Assembly (NCBI RefSeq): GCF_029051725.1
Contig: NZ_JAACFU010000012.1
Coordinates: forward strand, 119,639 to 183,638
DNA: 64,000 nucleotides
Direction of reading: 5' to 3'
DNA from: Bradyrhizobium sp. CSS354
GTDB lineage: Bacteria > Pseudomonadota > Alphaproteobacteria > Rhizobiales > Xanthobacteraceae
The position numbers and the translations under genes were made by a program. Numbering within the stretch: the first letter of the stretch is position 1; each line of letters begins with the position of its first letter. The notes under the pieces are model-generated. The model made no database searches, was not told the DNA's origin, and saw only the letters and a program-made list of their open reading frames with translations. Of this stretch, positions 9,404 to 18,114 are shown in pieces.

Positions 9404-9422
9404 TGCGGAATTTAATTCCGCA
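9404..9422. promoter_or_regulatory. Perfect palindrome, candidate IclR operator
   Basis: TGCGGAATTTAATTCCGCA is a perfect inverted repeat of 9-base arms around one central base. It sits between the GTG of pimF (9361) and the ATG of the IclR gene (9490). Its size and A/T-rich centre fit known IclR-family operators. Control of both directions is inferred. Confidence 0.7.
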
Positions 9423-9489
9423 TCTTGACGGCAGGGTTATTTTGAAGCACGTGGCTTGTCAACGACTCCGCGCAAGAAGCAGATCAGGG

Positions 9490-10356
9490 ATGAAGCGTAC
9501 AGGAAAGAAGCCAGCGACCGATCGGAATTTCGTCGTCGCGCTTTCCCGCGGACTAGACGTATTGCGCGCATTCCAGCCCAGCGACGGACTTCTTGGCAAT
9601 CAGGAAATCGCGGCCCGCACCAATTTGCCCAAACCGACCGTTTCGCGGCTGACCTATACGTTGACCAAGCTCGGCTATCTGACGCCGGTTCCCCGCTTCG
9701 AGAAATATCAGCTTGCGCCGGCCGCGATGGCGCTCGGCTACGCCGCGTTGTCCAATCTCGGCGTTCGGCATTTGTCCGAACCATTCCGCGAGGAAATGAT
9801 GCGCGCGACCGGAGGGGCCGTTGCCGTCGGCGGCCGCGACCGTCACAGCATGATCTATTTCGGGCAAAGCCGCGGCAGCGAGACGGTCGGCGTTCAACTT
9901 GACGTCGGCTCCCGCGTGCCGATTGCAACCAGCGCGATGGGCCGCGCCTATTTCTGGGCGCTCGAGGAAAACGATCGGGCGGAACTGTCTCGTGTCTTGC
10001 GCGAACATTACGGCAGCCGCTGGCCCAAGATGCGCGACGGGCTGGAACGTTCCGGCGAGACGGTCGCGAAATACGGATTTGCGATTTCGGTCGGCGACTG
10101 GCACGACGACATCGGCGCCGCCGGCGTCGCGCTCAGGCTCAACGACGGAACCGGTCCTTACGCATTCAATTGCGGCGCGCCCGCATTCCGCTTCACGGAA
10201 GAGCGATTGATCAACGACATTGGACCGCGTCTGCTTGCGATGGTAAGGAACATCGAAGCGGCACTTGGGGGTCTGATGCCGCATTCCAAAAAAGACGTCA
10301 GCAAAAAGCTGAAATCAGGAGGGAAAGTTGCGCGTGTGGCCGAGGGGATCAGATAG
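9490..10356 (+). CDS. IclR family transcriptional regulator
   Basis: A 288-residue regulator with an N-terminal winged helix (S-R-G-L-D-V-L-R-A-F, then L-P-K-P-T-V-S-R-L as recognition helix, about residues 17-55). A GAF-like effector domain follows, with the P-I-A-T-S-A-M-G-R-A motif near residue 140 that lines the ligand pocket in IclR proteins. The ATG at 9490 is chosen because the domain begins just after it; an upstream in-frame start at 9388 would run through the palindromic operator. It is divergent from pimF and followed by livG with only a short gap, so it may control both the pim operon and the transporter genes. The effector is unknown, probably a CoA thioester or dicarboxylate. 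Confidence 0.9.
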   Translation: MKRTGKKPATDRNFVVALSRGLDVLRAFQPSDGLLGNQEIAARTNLPKPTVSRLTYTLTKLGYLTPVPRFEKYQLAPAAMALGYAALSNLGVRHLSEPFREEMMRATGGAVAVGGRDRHSMIYFGQSRGSETVGVQLDVGSRVPIATSAMGRAYFWALEENDRAELSRVLREHYGSRWPKMRDGLERSGETVAKYGFAISVGDWHDDIGAAGVALRLNDGTGPYAFNCGAPAFRFTEERLINDIGPRLLAMVRNIEAALGGLMPHSKKDVSKKLKSGGKVARVAEGIR

Positions 10357-10422
10357 CCTTTGTCGTCATCGGGAGCGGTTCACATCGCCCCTTCGCTCAC
10401 CGAACAGAGTGGGCGAGACGAG

Positions 10423-11220
10423 ATGACGCAGGCACAGCTCGCGCAGGGGACATCGCCCCTGCTCGCGGTTCGCGACGTCAGCGTCGTGTTCGGCGGCATC
10501 GTCGCGCTCAACGGTGTGTCCTTTGACATGCACAAGGGCCAGATCCTCGGTTTGATCGGCCCCAACGGCGCCGGCAAGACTACGCTCTTCAACTGCCTCT
10601 CGCGGCTGTACCAGCCGTCGTCCGGCAACATCCTGATGGAGGGCGCGAGCATCCTGACGCGCCCGCCGCACCGGATCGCTGAGATCGGCATCGGCCGCAC
10701 CTTCCAGAACGTGGCGCTGTTTCCGAACCTCTCCGTGATGGACAATGTCCGCGTCGGCACCCATGCCCGCACCTCCAGCGACATCATCAGCGACTCGCTG
10801 CGTCTGGCCTGGATTCGCCGCAGCGAGAGCGAGGTCAACAAGAAGGTGCACGAGATCCTCGCCTATCTCGACCTCGAGGACGTCGCCCACACCGTCGTGT
10901 CCGGCCTGCCGTTCGGCACGCAGAAGCGCGTCGAGCTGGCGCGCGCGCTCGCTGCCGATCCGAAGATCCTGCTGCTCGACGAGCCCGCCGGCGGTCTCAA
11001 CCACGAGGAAGTCTACGCGCTCGGCGATCTCATCCGCCGTATCCGCGACGACCGCCACATGACCGTGCTCCTGGTCGAGCATCACATGGGTCTCGTGATG
11101 TCGATCGCCGACCACGTCGTCGCACTGAATTTCGGCAAGAAGCTCGCGGAAGGCACGCCGGCCCAGGTGCAGGCGGATCCCGAAGTCATCAAGGCCTATC
11201 TCGGGAGCAAGGACCAATGA
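10423..11220 (+). CDS. livG: HAAT-type ABC transporter ATPase (LivG-like)
   Basis: A 265-residue ABC ATPase of the branched-chain amino acid / hydrophobic substrate family. Walker A is G-P-N-G-A-G-K-T-T near residue 44 and Walker B is L-L-L-D-E-P-A-G-G-L-N-H. The C-terminus P-E-V-I-K-A-Y-L-G is typical of LivG. The Q-loop region reads R-T-F-Q-N-V. The ATG at 10423 is preferred; a TTG 63 bases upstream extends the frame by residues unlike the family. It overlaps livF by ATGA. With the following genes it makes a complete importer, most simply for compounds degraded by the pim operon next door. Confidence 0.92.
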   Translation: MTQAQLAQGTSPLLAVRDVSVVFGGIVALNGVSFDMHKGQILGLIGPNGAGKTTLFNCLSRLYQPSSGNILMEGASILTRPPHRIAEIGIGRTFQNVALFPNLSVMDNVRVGTHARTSSDIISDSLRLAWIRRSESEVNKKVHEILAYLDLEDVAHTVVSGLPFGTQKRVELARALAADPKILLLDEPAGGLNHEEVYALGDLIRRIRDDRHMTVLLVEHHMGLVMSIADHVVALNFGKKLAEGTPAQVQADPEVIKAYLGSKDQ

Positions 11221-11930
11221 CGACGCTGCTCAACGTCAAGGACCTGCGCGCCTATTACGGCCAGGTCCAGGCGCTCCACGGCCTGTCCTTCTCGCTCAGC
11301 GAGGGATCGCTGACCACGCTGCTGGGAGCCAACGGCGCCGGCAAGACCACTACGCTGCGCGCGATCTGCAACATGGTGCGCTCGACCGGCGGCATCGAGT
11401 TCGACGGCAAGCCGCTGAACAACCGCTCCACCGAGAGCATCGTGCGGTTCGGCATCGCCCATGTGCCGCAGGGCCGCGGCACCTTCACCACCATGACGGT
11501 GGAGGAAAACCTCCAGCTCGGCGCTATCACCCGCAAGGACAGCGCCGGCATCATCTCCGACATCGAGCGCATGTATGCGCATTTCCCGGTGCTCAAGCAG
11601 CGGCATACCCAGCAGGCCGGCACGCTTTCGGGCGGCGAACAGCAGATGCTCGCGGTCGCCCGCGCCCTGATGCTGCGGCCGCGGCTGATGCTGCTGGACG
11701 AGCCCTCCTTCGGCCTGGCGCCGCTCGTCGTGCGCGACCTGTTCGGCATCCTCGGCAAGATCAATCGCGAGGACAAGGTGTCGATCCTGGTGGTCGAGCA
11801 GAACGCGCAGCTCGCGCTCGAGCTCGCCGACCAGGCCTATGTGATCGAGACCGGACGCATCGTGATGTCGGGCAACGCCAAGGACATCGCGAACAACGAA
11901 GAAATCCGCAAATCCTATCTGGGTTACTGA
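11217..11930 (+). CDS. livF: HAAT-type ABC transporter ATPase (LivF-like)
   Basis: A 237-residue second ATPase. Walker A is G-A-N-G-A-G-K-T-T near residue 36, the signature is L-S-G-G-E-Q-Q-M, and Walker B is L-M-L-L-D-E-P-S-F-G-L-A-P. The end I-R-K-S-Y-L-G-Y is typical of LivF. It is translationally coupled to livG by a 4-base overlap and is followed 12 bases later by livH. It forms the heteromeric nucleotide-binding pair with LivG on the cytoplasmic face. Confidence 0.92.
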   Translation: MTTLLNVKDLRAYYGQVQALHGLSFSLSEGSLTTLLGANGAGKTTTLRAICNMVRSTGGIEFDGKPLNNRSTESIVRFGIAHVPQGRGTFTTMTVEENLQLGAITRKDSAGIISDIERMYAHFPVLKQRHTQQAGTLSGGEQQMLAVARALMLRPRLMLLDEPSFGLAPLVVRDLFGILGKINREDKVSILVVEQNAQLALELADQAYVIETGRIVMSGNAKDIANNEEIRKSYLGY

Positions 11931-11942
11931 GGAGCCGGCACG

Positions 11943-12821
11943 ATGGAGCTGTTCACCAACCAAGTGCTGGCCGGCATCGCCACGGGCGCGATCTACGCCT
12001 GCATGGCGCTCGCCGTGGTCATGATCTACCAGGCGATCGATCATCTCAACTTCGCGCAGGGCGAGATGGCGATGTTCTCGACCTTCATCTCCTGGCAGCT
12101 GATGCAATGGGGCATCCCGTATTGGGCCGCCTTCGTGATCACGCTGGCATTGTCCTTCGTCGGCGGCATCGCGATCGAGCGCATCCTGTTCAAGCCGCTC
12201 GCCAAGGCGCCGGTGCTGACCAATGTCGCCGGCTTCATCGCGCTGTTCGCGATCATCAACTCCTCGGCCGGCCTGATCTGGGACTTCACCATCAAGCAGT
12301 ATCCGACCCCGTTCGGCTCCTCACCGTTCCTCGGCAGCCAGCTGATCTCGACCCACCAGGCCGGCATGATCGGCGTCACGGTGCTGCTGCTGCTCGGCCT
12401 CTACTTCTTCTTCCAGTACACCAAGATCGGACTCGCCATGCGCGCGGCCGCTTCCGTGCCTGAATCGGCCCGGCTGGTCGGCATCAACACGAGCTGGATG
12501 ATCGCGCTGGGCTGGGGCATGGCGTCCGCGATCGGTGCGATCGCCGGCATGCTGATCGCACCGGTCGTGTTCCTCGAGCCCAACATGATGGGCGGCGTGC
12601 TGATCTACGGCTTTGCCGCCGCGGTGCTCGGCGGACTGACCAGCCCGTTCGGCGCCGTGGTGGGCGGCTTCCTGGTCGGTGTCTTCGAAAACCTCGCCGG
12701 CACCTACATTCCCGGCGTCGGCAACGAGCTGAAGCTTCCGATCGCGCTCGCGCTGATCATTTCCGTCCTGGTCGTCAAACCCGCTGGCCTGTTCGGCCGG
12801 CAAATCGTCAAGCGAGTTTGA
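11943..12821 (+). CDS. livH: HAAT-type ABC transporter permease (LivH-like)
   Basis: A 292-residue inner-membrane permease with about eight hydrophobic segments. Recognisable LivH features are the N-terminal G-I-A-T-G-A-I-Y-A-C-M-A-L and the cytoplasmic loop T-K-I-G-L-A-M-R-A-A-A near residue 160 that contacts the ATPases. It ends V-K-P-A-G-L-F-G-R, typical of the family. GAGGAG lies just ahead of the ATG. It is the first of the permease pair and is encoded in line with livGF. Confidence 0.92.
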   Translation: MELFTNQVLAGIATGAIYACMALAVVMIYQAIDHLNFAQGEMAMFSTFISWQLMQWGIPYWAAFVITLALSFVGGIAIERILFKPLAKAPVLTNVAGFIALFAIINSSAGLIWDFTIKQYPTPFGSSPFLGSQLISTHQAGMIGVTVLLLLGLYFFFQYTKIGLAMRAAASVPESARLVGINTSWMIALGWGMASAIGAIAGMLIAPVVFLEPNMMGGVLIYGFAAAVLGGLTSPFGAVVGGFLVGVFENLAGTYIPGVGNELKLPIALALIISVLVVKPAGLFGRQIVKRV

Positions 12822-12823
12822 TC

Positions 12824-13843
12824 ATGAGCGCTGCAGAAGAAGTCGTTGCAGAAGGTCATCAAGCCGTCGAGGCGGTTCCGAAGCGGGCGATGACGCTGGG
12901 CACGGGCACCTCCCTGTTGGTGCTGGCGGTGCTGTTGATCGTGCCGGTATTCGTCAAGAACTTCATCATCTTCCAGATGACGATGCTCTTGATCTACGGG
13001 CTCGCGGTGCTGGCCTTGAACATCCTGACGGGCGGCTCCGGCCAGTTTTCGCTCGGCCAGAGCGCCTTCTACGCCGTAGGCGCTTATACGTCGGCGGTGC
13101 TGATGGAGTACTTCAACGTCAACTATGCGCTGACAATTCCGATTTCCGCGGTGGTCTGCTTCGGATTCGGCTACCTGTTCGGCAAGCCGGCGCTGCGGCT
13201 GTCGGGCGTCTATCTCGCGCTCGCGACCTTTGCCCTTGCCACCGCGATGCCGCAGCTGCTGAAGCTGAATTTCCTCGAGCACTGGACGGGCGGCGTGCAG
13301 GGCCTCGTCGTCACCAAGCCCGACGCACCGTTCGGGCTGCCGATGTCGCAGGACACATGGCTCTACTACTTCTCGCTCGCCGTCGTGCTCGCGATCTACA
13401 TCTTCTCGGTAAACCTGCTGCGCTCCCGTTCGGGCCGGGCCTTCATGGCGATCCGCGACAACGAGATCGCGGCCTCCTCGATGGGCGTCAACGTCGCACT
13501 GTACAAGACGCTGGCCTTCGGCGTGTCCGCCGGCATCACCGGCGTTGCCGGCTCGCTTGGCGCCATCGCCGTGCAGTTCGTCGCGCCCGACAGCTACACG
13601 ATCACGCTGGCGATCTCGCTGTTCCTCGGCATGGTCGTCGGTGGCGTCGGCTGGCTGCCAGGCTCGTTCGTCGGCGCAGCCTTCATCATCTTCGTGCCGA
13701 ACATGGCGGAGGGCATCTCGAAGGGCCTCTCCGGCGCGGTGTTCGGCGTACTCCTGTTCGCCGTCATCTACCTCGTGCCGCATGGCGCCAGGCAGATCGC
13801 GATCATGGGCCAGCAACTCGTCGGCCGGCTCAGGAAGAACTGA
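12824..13843 (+). CDS. livM: HAAT-type ABC transporter permease (LivM-like)
   Basis: A 339-residue permease. It has a charged cytoplasmic N-terminus, then many hydrophobic segments. The G-G-S-G-Q-F-S-L-G-Q-S-A-F segment near residue 70 and the S-R-S-G-R-A-F-M-A-I-R-D-N-E loop near 205 are the LivM hallmarks. The ATG at 12824 begins 2 bases after livH ends; an upstream TTG at 12818 is possible. It pairs with LivH. The first solute-binding protein gene starts 31 bases after it ends. Confidence 0.92.
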   Translation: MSAAEEVVAEGHQAVEAVPKRAMTLGTGTSLLVLAVLLIVPVFVKNFIIFQMTMLLIYGLAVLALNILTGGSGQFSLGQSAFYAVGAYTSAVLMEYFNVNYALTIPISAVVCFGFGYLFGKPALRLSGVYLALATFALATAMPQLLKLNFLEHWTGGVQGLVVTKPDAPFGLPMSQDTWLYYFSLAVVLAIYIFSVNLLRSRSGRAFMAIRDNEIAASSMGVNVALYKTLAFGVSAGITGVAGSLGAIAVQFVAPDSYTITLAISLFLGMVVGGVGWLPGSFVGAAFIIFVPNMAEGISKGLSGAVFGVLLFAVIYLVPHGARQIAIMGQQLVGRLRKN

Positions 13844-13874
13844 AAGTCCGTTAATTAAGCCAAGGAGACCCGAA

Positions 13875-15110
13875 TTGCTTTTTGAAAGAACACTGCGAAC
13901 CGCTGCGCTGGTCACGGCAACGGCGGTCATCACTCTCACCTCCGGCGCCGCATTCGCCCAGAAAAAATATGACACTGGCGCGTCCGATACCGAGATCAAG
14001 ATCGGCAACATCATGCCGTACAGCGGTCCGGCGTCGGCCTATGGCATCATCGGCAAGACCGAAGAAGCCTATTTCAAGATGATCAACGACAAGGGCGGCA
14101 TCAACGGCCGCAAGATCAACTTCGTCACCTATGATGACGGCTATTCGCCGCCGAAGGCCGTGGAGCAGGTCCGCAAGCTGGCCGAGAGCGACGAGGTGAT
14201 CGTCGTGTTCAACCCGCTCGGCACGCCCTCGAACAGCGCGATCCAGAAGTATTTGAACGCCAAGAAGATCCCGCAGCTGTTCGTCGCCACCGGCGCCACC
14301 AAGTGGAACGACCCGAAGAATTTCCCCTGGACCATGGGCTGGCAGCCCTCCTACCAGAGCGAAGCGCAGATCTACGCGAAGTGGCTGTTGAAGGAGAAGC
14401 CGGACGCCAAGATCGCGATCCTCTATCAGAACGACGATTTCGGCAAAGACTACCTCAAGGGCACCAAGGACGGCCTGGGCGCCAAGGGCGCGTCCATGAT
14501 CGTCATGGAAGAGAGCTACGAGGTGTCGGAGCCGTCGATCGATGGTCACATCGTCAAGATCAAGGCCGCCAATCCCGACGTCCTGCTGATCTACACGACG
14601 CCCAAATTCGCGGCCCAGACCATCAAGAAGACCGCCGAGCTGAGCTGGAAGCCGCTGCAGATCCTCACCAACGTGTCGATCTCGGTCGGCAGCGTGATGA
14701 AGCCGGCCGGCTTCGAGGCTGCGCAGGGCGTGCTGTCGGCGGCCTATGCCAAGGACTCCACGGACCCGCAGTGGGCCAACGACCCCGGCATGAAGAAGTG
14801 GAACGAGTTCGTCGACAAGTACATGCCGGGTGCCGACAAGTCCGACACCAGCATGGTCTATGGCTACGGCGCGGCGTCGACGCTGGCCAAGGTCCTGGAG
14901 ATGTGCGGCGACGATCTGACCCGGGCCAACATCATGAAGCAGGCGGCTTCGTTGAAGGATTTCGCACCGGACACGCTGCTGCCCGGCGTCAAGATCAACA
15001 CCGGCCCCACCGACTTCGCCCCGATCGCGCAGCTTCAGATGCAGCGCTTCAAGGGCGAGAAGTGGGAACTCTTCGGCGAGATCATCAGCGGCGACATCGC
15101 CACCGAGTGA
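13875..15110 (+). CDS. HAAT-type periplasmic substrate-binding protein, paralogue 1
   Basis: A 411-residue type I periplasmic binding protein. The start is TTG at 13875 with AAGGAGA 6 bases upstream; this gives a proper signal peptide ending A-A-F-A before Q-K-K-Y-D. The mature protein opens with D-T-E-I-K-I-G-N-I-M-P-Y-S-G-P and contains Y-Q-N-D-D-F-G-K-D-Y near residue 190. It delivers ligand to the LivHM permease encoded just upstream. Two close paralogues follow, each with the same mature start. The ligand is not deducible; dicarboxylates or fatty acids are suggested by the pim operon nearby. Confidence 0.9.
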   Translation: MLFERTLRTAALVTATAVITLTSGAAFAQKKYDTGASDTEIKIGNIMPYSGPASAYGIIGKTEEAYFKMINDKGGINGRKINFVTYDDGYSPPKAVEQVRKLAESDEVIVVFNPLGTPSNSAIQKYLNAKKIPQLFVATGATKWNDPKNFPWTMGWQPSYQSEAQIYAKWLLKEKPDAKIAILYQNDDFGKDYLKGTKDGLGAKGASMIVMEESYEVSEPSIDGHIVKIKAANPDVLLIYTTPKFAAQTIKKTAELSWKPLQILTNVSISVGSVMKPAGFEAAQGVLSAAYAKDSTDPQWANDPGMKKWNEFVDKYMPGADKSDTSMVYGYGAASTLAKVLEMCGDDLTRANIMKQAASLKDFAPDTLLPGVKINTGPTDFAPIAQLQMQRFKGEKWELFGEIISGDIATE

Positions 15111-15140
15111 CACTCTGACGCTATAGTCCGACACATCGAG

Positions 15141-15171
15141 AAGCCCCCGCGAGCAATCGCGGGGGCTTTTT
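15141..15171 (+). terminator. Rho-independent terminator after binding protein 1
   Basis: AAGCCCCCGCGA and TCGCGGGGGCTT form a perfect 12-bp stem with a GCAA loop, followed by a run of T. Confidence 0.93.
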
Positions 15172-15230
15172 GTTGACGTCCCGCATCAATCTTGTTCAAT
15201 GCGGCGGCGATCCGTTCCGGGTGGAGAAAG

Positions 15231-16457
15231 ATGACTGCCGTTCGATTTCAGGTTGCGGCCGTTCTGGCTGCATTCGCGTTGTGCACTGCGATGAGCGGCC
15301 CGGCACTGGCCCAGAAGAAATACGACAGCGGCGCTTCCGATACCGAGATCAAGATCGGCAACATCATGCCCTATAGCGGCCCGGCGTCCGCCTATGCGGC
15401 GATCGGCAAGGCCGAGGAAGCCTATTTCAACAAGATCAATGCCGAGGGCGGCATCGGCGGCCGCAAGATCAAGTTCATCTCCTACGACGACGGCTATTCG
15501 CCGCCGAAGACGGTGGAGCAGGCCCGCAAGCTGGTCGAGAGCGACGGGGTGCTGCTGATCTTCGGCTCGCTCGGCACCTCCACGAACGGCGCCATCCGCA
15601 AATACATGAACGATAAGAAGGTGCCGCAATTGTTCGTGGCGAGCGGCGCTTCGAAGTGGAACGATCCGAAACAATATCCCTGGACCATGGGCTGGCAGCC
15701 GAGCTACGCGAGCGAAGCGCGCATCTACGCCAAGTACATCATGAAGGAGAAGCCGGATGGCAAGATCGGCGTGCTCTACCAGAACGACGATTTCGGCAAG
15801 GACTATCTGAAAGGGCTGAAGGACGGCCTTGGGCCCAAGGCCTCGATGATCGTGCTGGAAGACGCCTACGACACTTCCGAGCCGGCGATCGACGAGCACG
15901 TCGTGAAATTAAAGGCCTCCGGCGCCGACATCTTCGTCAGCATCACCACACCGAAATTTGCAGCGCAAGCGATCAAGAAGGCGGCCGAGATCGGCTGGCA
16001 TCCGGTCCACATCATCTCCAACGTCTCGGCCTCGGTCGGCGGCGTGCTCGAGCCGGCCGGGCTCGAGGTCTCGCAAGGCGTCCTGTCGGCGAGCTACACC
16101 AAGGACGGCTCCGACCCGCAATGGAATGCCGACGACGGCATGAAGAAGTTCTACAACTTCCTCGCCAAATACGATCCCAAGGCTAACAAGCTCGATGCCG
16201 GCGTAGTGTTCGGCTATGCCGCCGCGCAGACCATGGTGAAGGTGCTGCAAATGTGCGGCGACGACCTCACCCGCGACAACGTCATGAAGCAGGCCGCCAG
16301 CCTGAAGGATTTCGAGCCCGACACCCTGTTGCCCGGCATCAAGATCAACACCGCAGCCGATAATTTCGCCCCGATCGAGCAGCTCCAGATGATGAGGTTC
16401 AAGGGCCGGAAATGGGAGCTGTTCGGGGACATCATCTCGAGCGAGCTCGGCCACTGA
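15231..16457 (+). CDS. HAAT-type periplasmic substrate-binding protein, paralogue 2
   Basis: A 408-residue paralogue of the proteins on either side. The ATG at 15231 follows GGAGAAAG; the signal peptide ends P-A-L-A before Q-K-K-Y-D. It shares the mature opening D-T-E-I-K-I-G-N-I-M-P-Y, the Y-Q-N-D-D-F-G-K-D-Y segment and the C-terminal G-R-K-W-E-L-F-G-D. It sits between two terminators, so it probably has its own promoter in the 60-120 bases upstream. It could give the LivHMGF transporter a second ligand range. Confidence 0.88.
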   Translation: MTAVRFQVAAVLAAFALCTAMSGPALAQKKYDSGASDTEIKIGNIMPYSGPASAYAAIGKAEEAYFNKINAEGGIGGRKIKFISYDDGYSPPKTVEQARKLVESDGVLLIFGSLGTSTNGAIRKYMNDKKVPQLFVASGASKWNDPKQYPWTMGWQPSYASEARIYAKYIMKEKPDGKIGVLYQNDDFGKDYLKGLKDGLGPKASMIVLEDAYDTSEPAIDEHVVKLKASGADIFVSITTPKFAAQAIKKAAEIGWHPVHIISNVSASVGGVLEPAGLEVSQGVLSASYTKDGSDPQWNADDGMKKFYNFLAKYDPKANKLDAGVVFGYAAAQTMVKVLQMCGDDLTRDNVMKQAASLKDFEPDTLLPGIKINTAADNFAPIEQLQMMRFKGRKWELFGDIISSELGH

Positions 16458-16560
16458 AGCGCGCAACTCAAACTCGCTCCTGATCGGTTAATCAACTCAG
16501 ACGGATGCACCTTCTCGCAGTCGCACACGAGCGCGCGGGCGCCCTGACTACTAAAGAAGC

Positions 16561-16590
16561 AGCTCCTGCGACCCCGCCGCAGGGGCTTTC
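16561..16590 (+). terminator. Rho-independent terminator after binding protein 2
   Basis: AGCTCCTGCG pairs with CGCAGGGGCT (one G-T wobble) across a 7-base loop, followed by TTTC. It lies about 100 bases downstream of the stop codon. Confidence 0.8.
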
Positions 16591-16694
16591 TGTTGTAGGC
16601 ATCAGGTAAATCGTATTGAATTGCGGCTGCGTCACCAAAAACAAGCAACACAAGAAAAGGGACGCACACACACCAAGAAAATAGGGAGATAGGA

Positions 16695-17924
16695 ATGCCC
16701 GCTGTCACCGGCAAACTTGCGGCCGCGTCACTTGCGCTCGCTCTCATTGCGGCCTCGGCCTCCACTGCATCGGCCCAGAAGAAATACGATACCGGCGCGA
16801 CCGATACCGAGATCAAGATCGGCAACATCATGCCCTACAGCGGACCGGCTTCCGCCTACGGCATCATCGGGCGGACCGAAGCCGCCTATTTCAAGAAGAT
16901 CAACGACGAAGGCGGCATCAACGGCCGCAAGATCAACTACATCAGCTACGACGACGCCTACTCGCCGCCGAAGACGGTGGAGCAGGCGCGCAAGCTGGTC
17001 GAGAGCGACGAGGTGCTGTTCATCTTCAACTCGCTCGGCACGCCGCCGAACTCGGCGATCCACAAATACATGAACTCGAAGAAGGTGCCGCAGCTCTTCG
17101 TCGCCACCGGCGCCACCAAGTGGAACGATCCGCAAAACTTCCCCTGGACCATGGGCTGGCAGCCCAACTACCAGAGCGAGACGCAGATCTATGCGAAGTG
17201 GCTCTTGAAGAACAAACCGGACGCCAAGATCGCCGTGCTCTACCAGAACGACGATTACGGCAAGGACTATCTCAAGGGGCTGAAGGACGGCCTCGGCGCC
17301 AAGGCCGCGTCAATGATCGTCATGGAGGAGAGCTACGAGACATCCGAGCCGACCATCGACAACCACATCGTCAAGCTGAAGTCGACCGGCGCCGACGTCT
17401 TCATGAACATCACGACGCCGAAATTCGCCGCGCAGGCGATCAAGAAGAACGCGGAGATCGGCTGGAAGCCGCTGCACTTCCTCAACAACGTCTCGGCCTC
17501 CGTCGGCAGCGTGATGAAGCCCGCCGGCTTCGAGAACGGCCAGGACATCATCTCGGCCGATTATCTCAAGGACGTATCGGATCCCGCTTGGACCAGCGAT
17601 CCCGGCATGAAGGACTTCTTGGCGTTCATGACCAAATACTTCCCCGAGGGCGACAAGCTCGATAAGGGCACCATCGTCGGCTATGCCGTGGCTCAGACGC
17701 TCGTTCAGGTCTTGAAGCAGTGCGGCGACGATCTCACGCGCGCGAACATCATGAAGCAGGCGGCGAGTCTAAAGGACTTCCGCACCGAGGCGCTGCTGCC
17801 GGGCGTGAAGATCAACACCTCGCCGACCGATTTCGCGCCGATCAGCCAGCTCCAGCTCGAGAAGTTCAAGGGCGAGAAGTGGGAACTGTTCGGCGACGTG
17901 ATCAGCGCCGACGTCGGCGGCTAG
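16695..17924 (+). CDS. HAAT-type periplasmic substrate-binding protein, paralogue 3
   Basis: A 409-residue third tandem paralogue. The signal peptide ends A-S-A before Q-K-K-Y-D, followed by the shared D-T-E-I-K-I-G-N-I-M-P-Y. It also shares Y-Q-N-D-D-Y-G-K-D-Y-L and a C-terminal G-E-K-W-E-L-F-G-D. The ATG at 16695 has AGGGAGATAGGA upstream. A 237-base gap with a terminator separates it from paralogue 2, so it is probably transcribed on its own. It is more similar to paralogue 1 by eye (both keep S-Y-E-x-S-E-P and V-K-I-N-T-x-P-T-D-F-A-P). Confidence 0.88.
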   Translation: MPAVTGKLAAASLALALIAASASTASAQKKYDTGATDTEIKIGNIMPYSGPASAYGIIGRTEAAYFKKINDEGGINGRKINYISYDDAYSPPKTVEQARKLVESDEVLFIFNSLGTPPNSAIHKYMNSKKVPQLFVATGATKWNDPQNFPWTMGWQPNYQSETQIYAKWLLKNKPDAKIAVLYQNDDYGKDYLKGLKDGLGAKAASMIVMEESYETSEPTIDNHIVKLKSTGADVFMNITTPKFAAQAIKKNAEIGWKPLHFLNNVSASVGSVMKPAGFENGQDIISADYLKDVSDPAWTSDPGMKDFLAFMTKYFPEGDKLDKGTIVGYAVAQTLVQVLKQCGDDLTRANIMKQAASLKDFRTEALLPGVKINTSPTDFAPISQLQLEKFKGEKWELFGDVISADVGG

Positions 17925-17948
17925 CCGGCTCGACCATACGACGACGAG

Positions 17949-17980
17949 AGCCCCCTGCGAGATGATCGCAGGGGGCTTTG
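17949..17980 (+). terminator. Rho-independent terminator after binding protein 3
   Basis: AGCCCCCTGCGA and TCGCAGGGGGCT form a perfect 12-bp stem with a 5-base loop, followed by TTG. Confidence 0.9.
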
Positions 17981-18114
17981 CTGTGCCCATTATGATCACG
18001 CGATTGCACAATCGAATGATGGCGAAGCCGGCTTACGCTTTGGCGCATGATGCGGTAGGCAGGTGAGCGGCGCGTTTGCCGCCAGTCTTTTCTGTCCGCT
18101 CAAGGCCTTTCGTC

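Noticed and set aside
8066..9415. 449-codon plus-strand frame over pimF
   Set aside because: Shadow of the bifunctional beta-oxidation gene; composition is low-complexity Arg/Asp/Ala with no domain.
10360..10422. TTG start extending livG upstream
   Set aside because: The extra 21 residues are unlike the family, and the ATG at 10423 fits the usual LivG start.
12704..14014. 436-codon minus-strand frame over livM
   Set aside because: Shadow frame rich in His/Arg/Asp opposite a clear permease gene.
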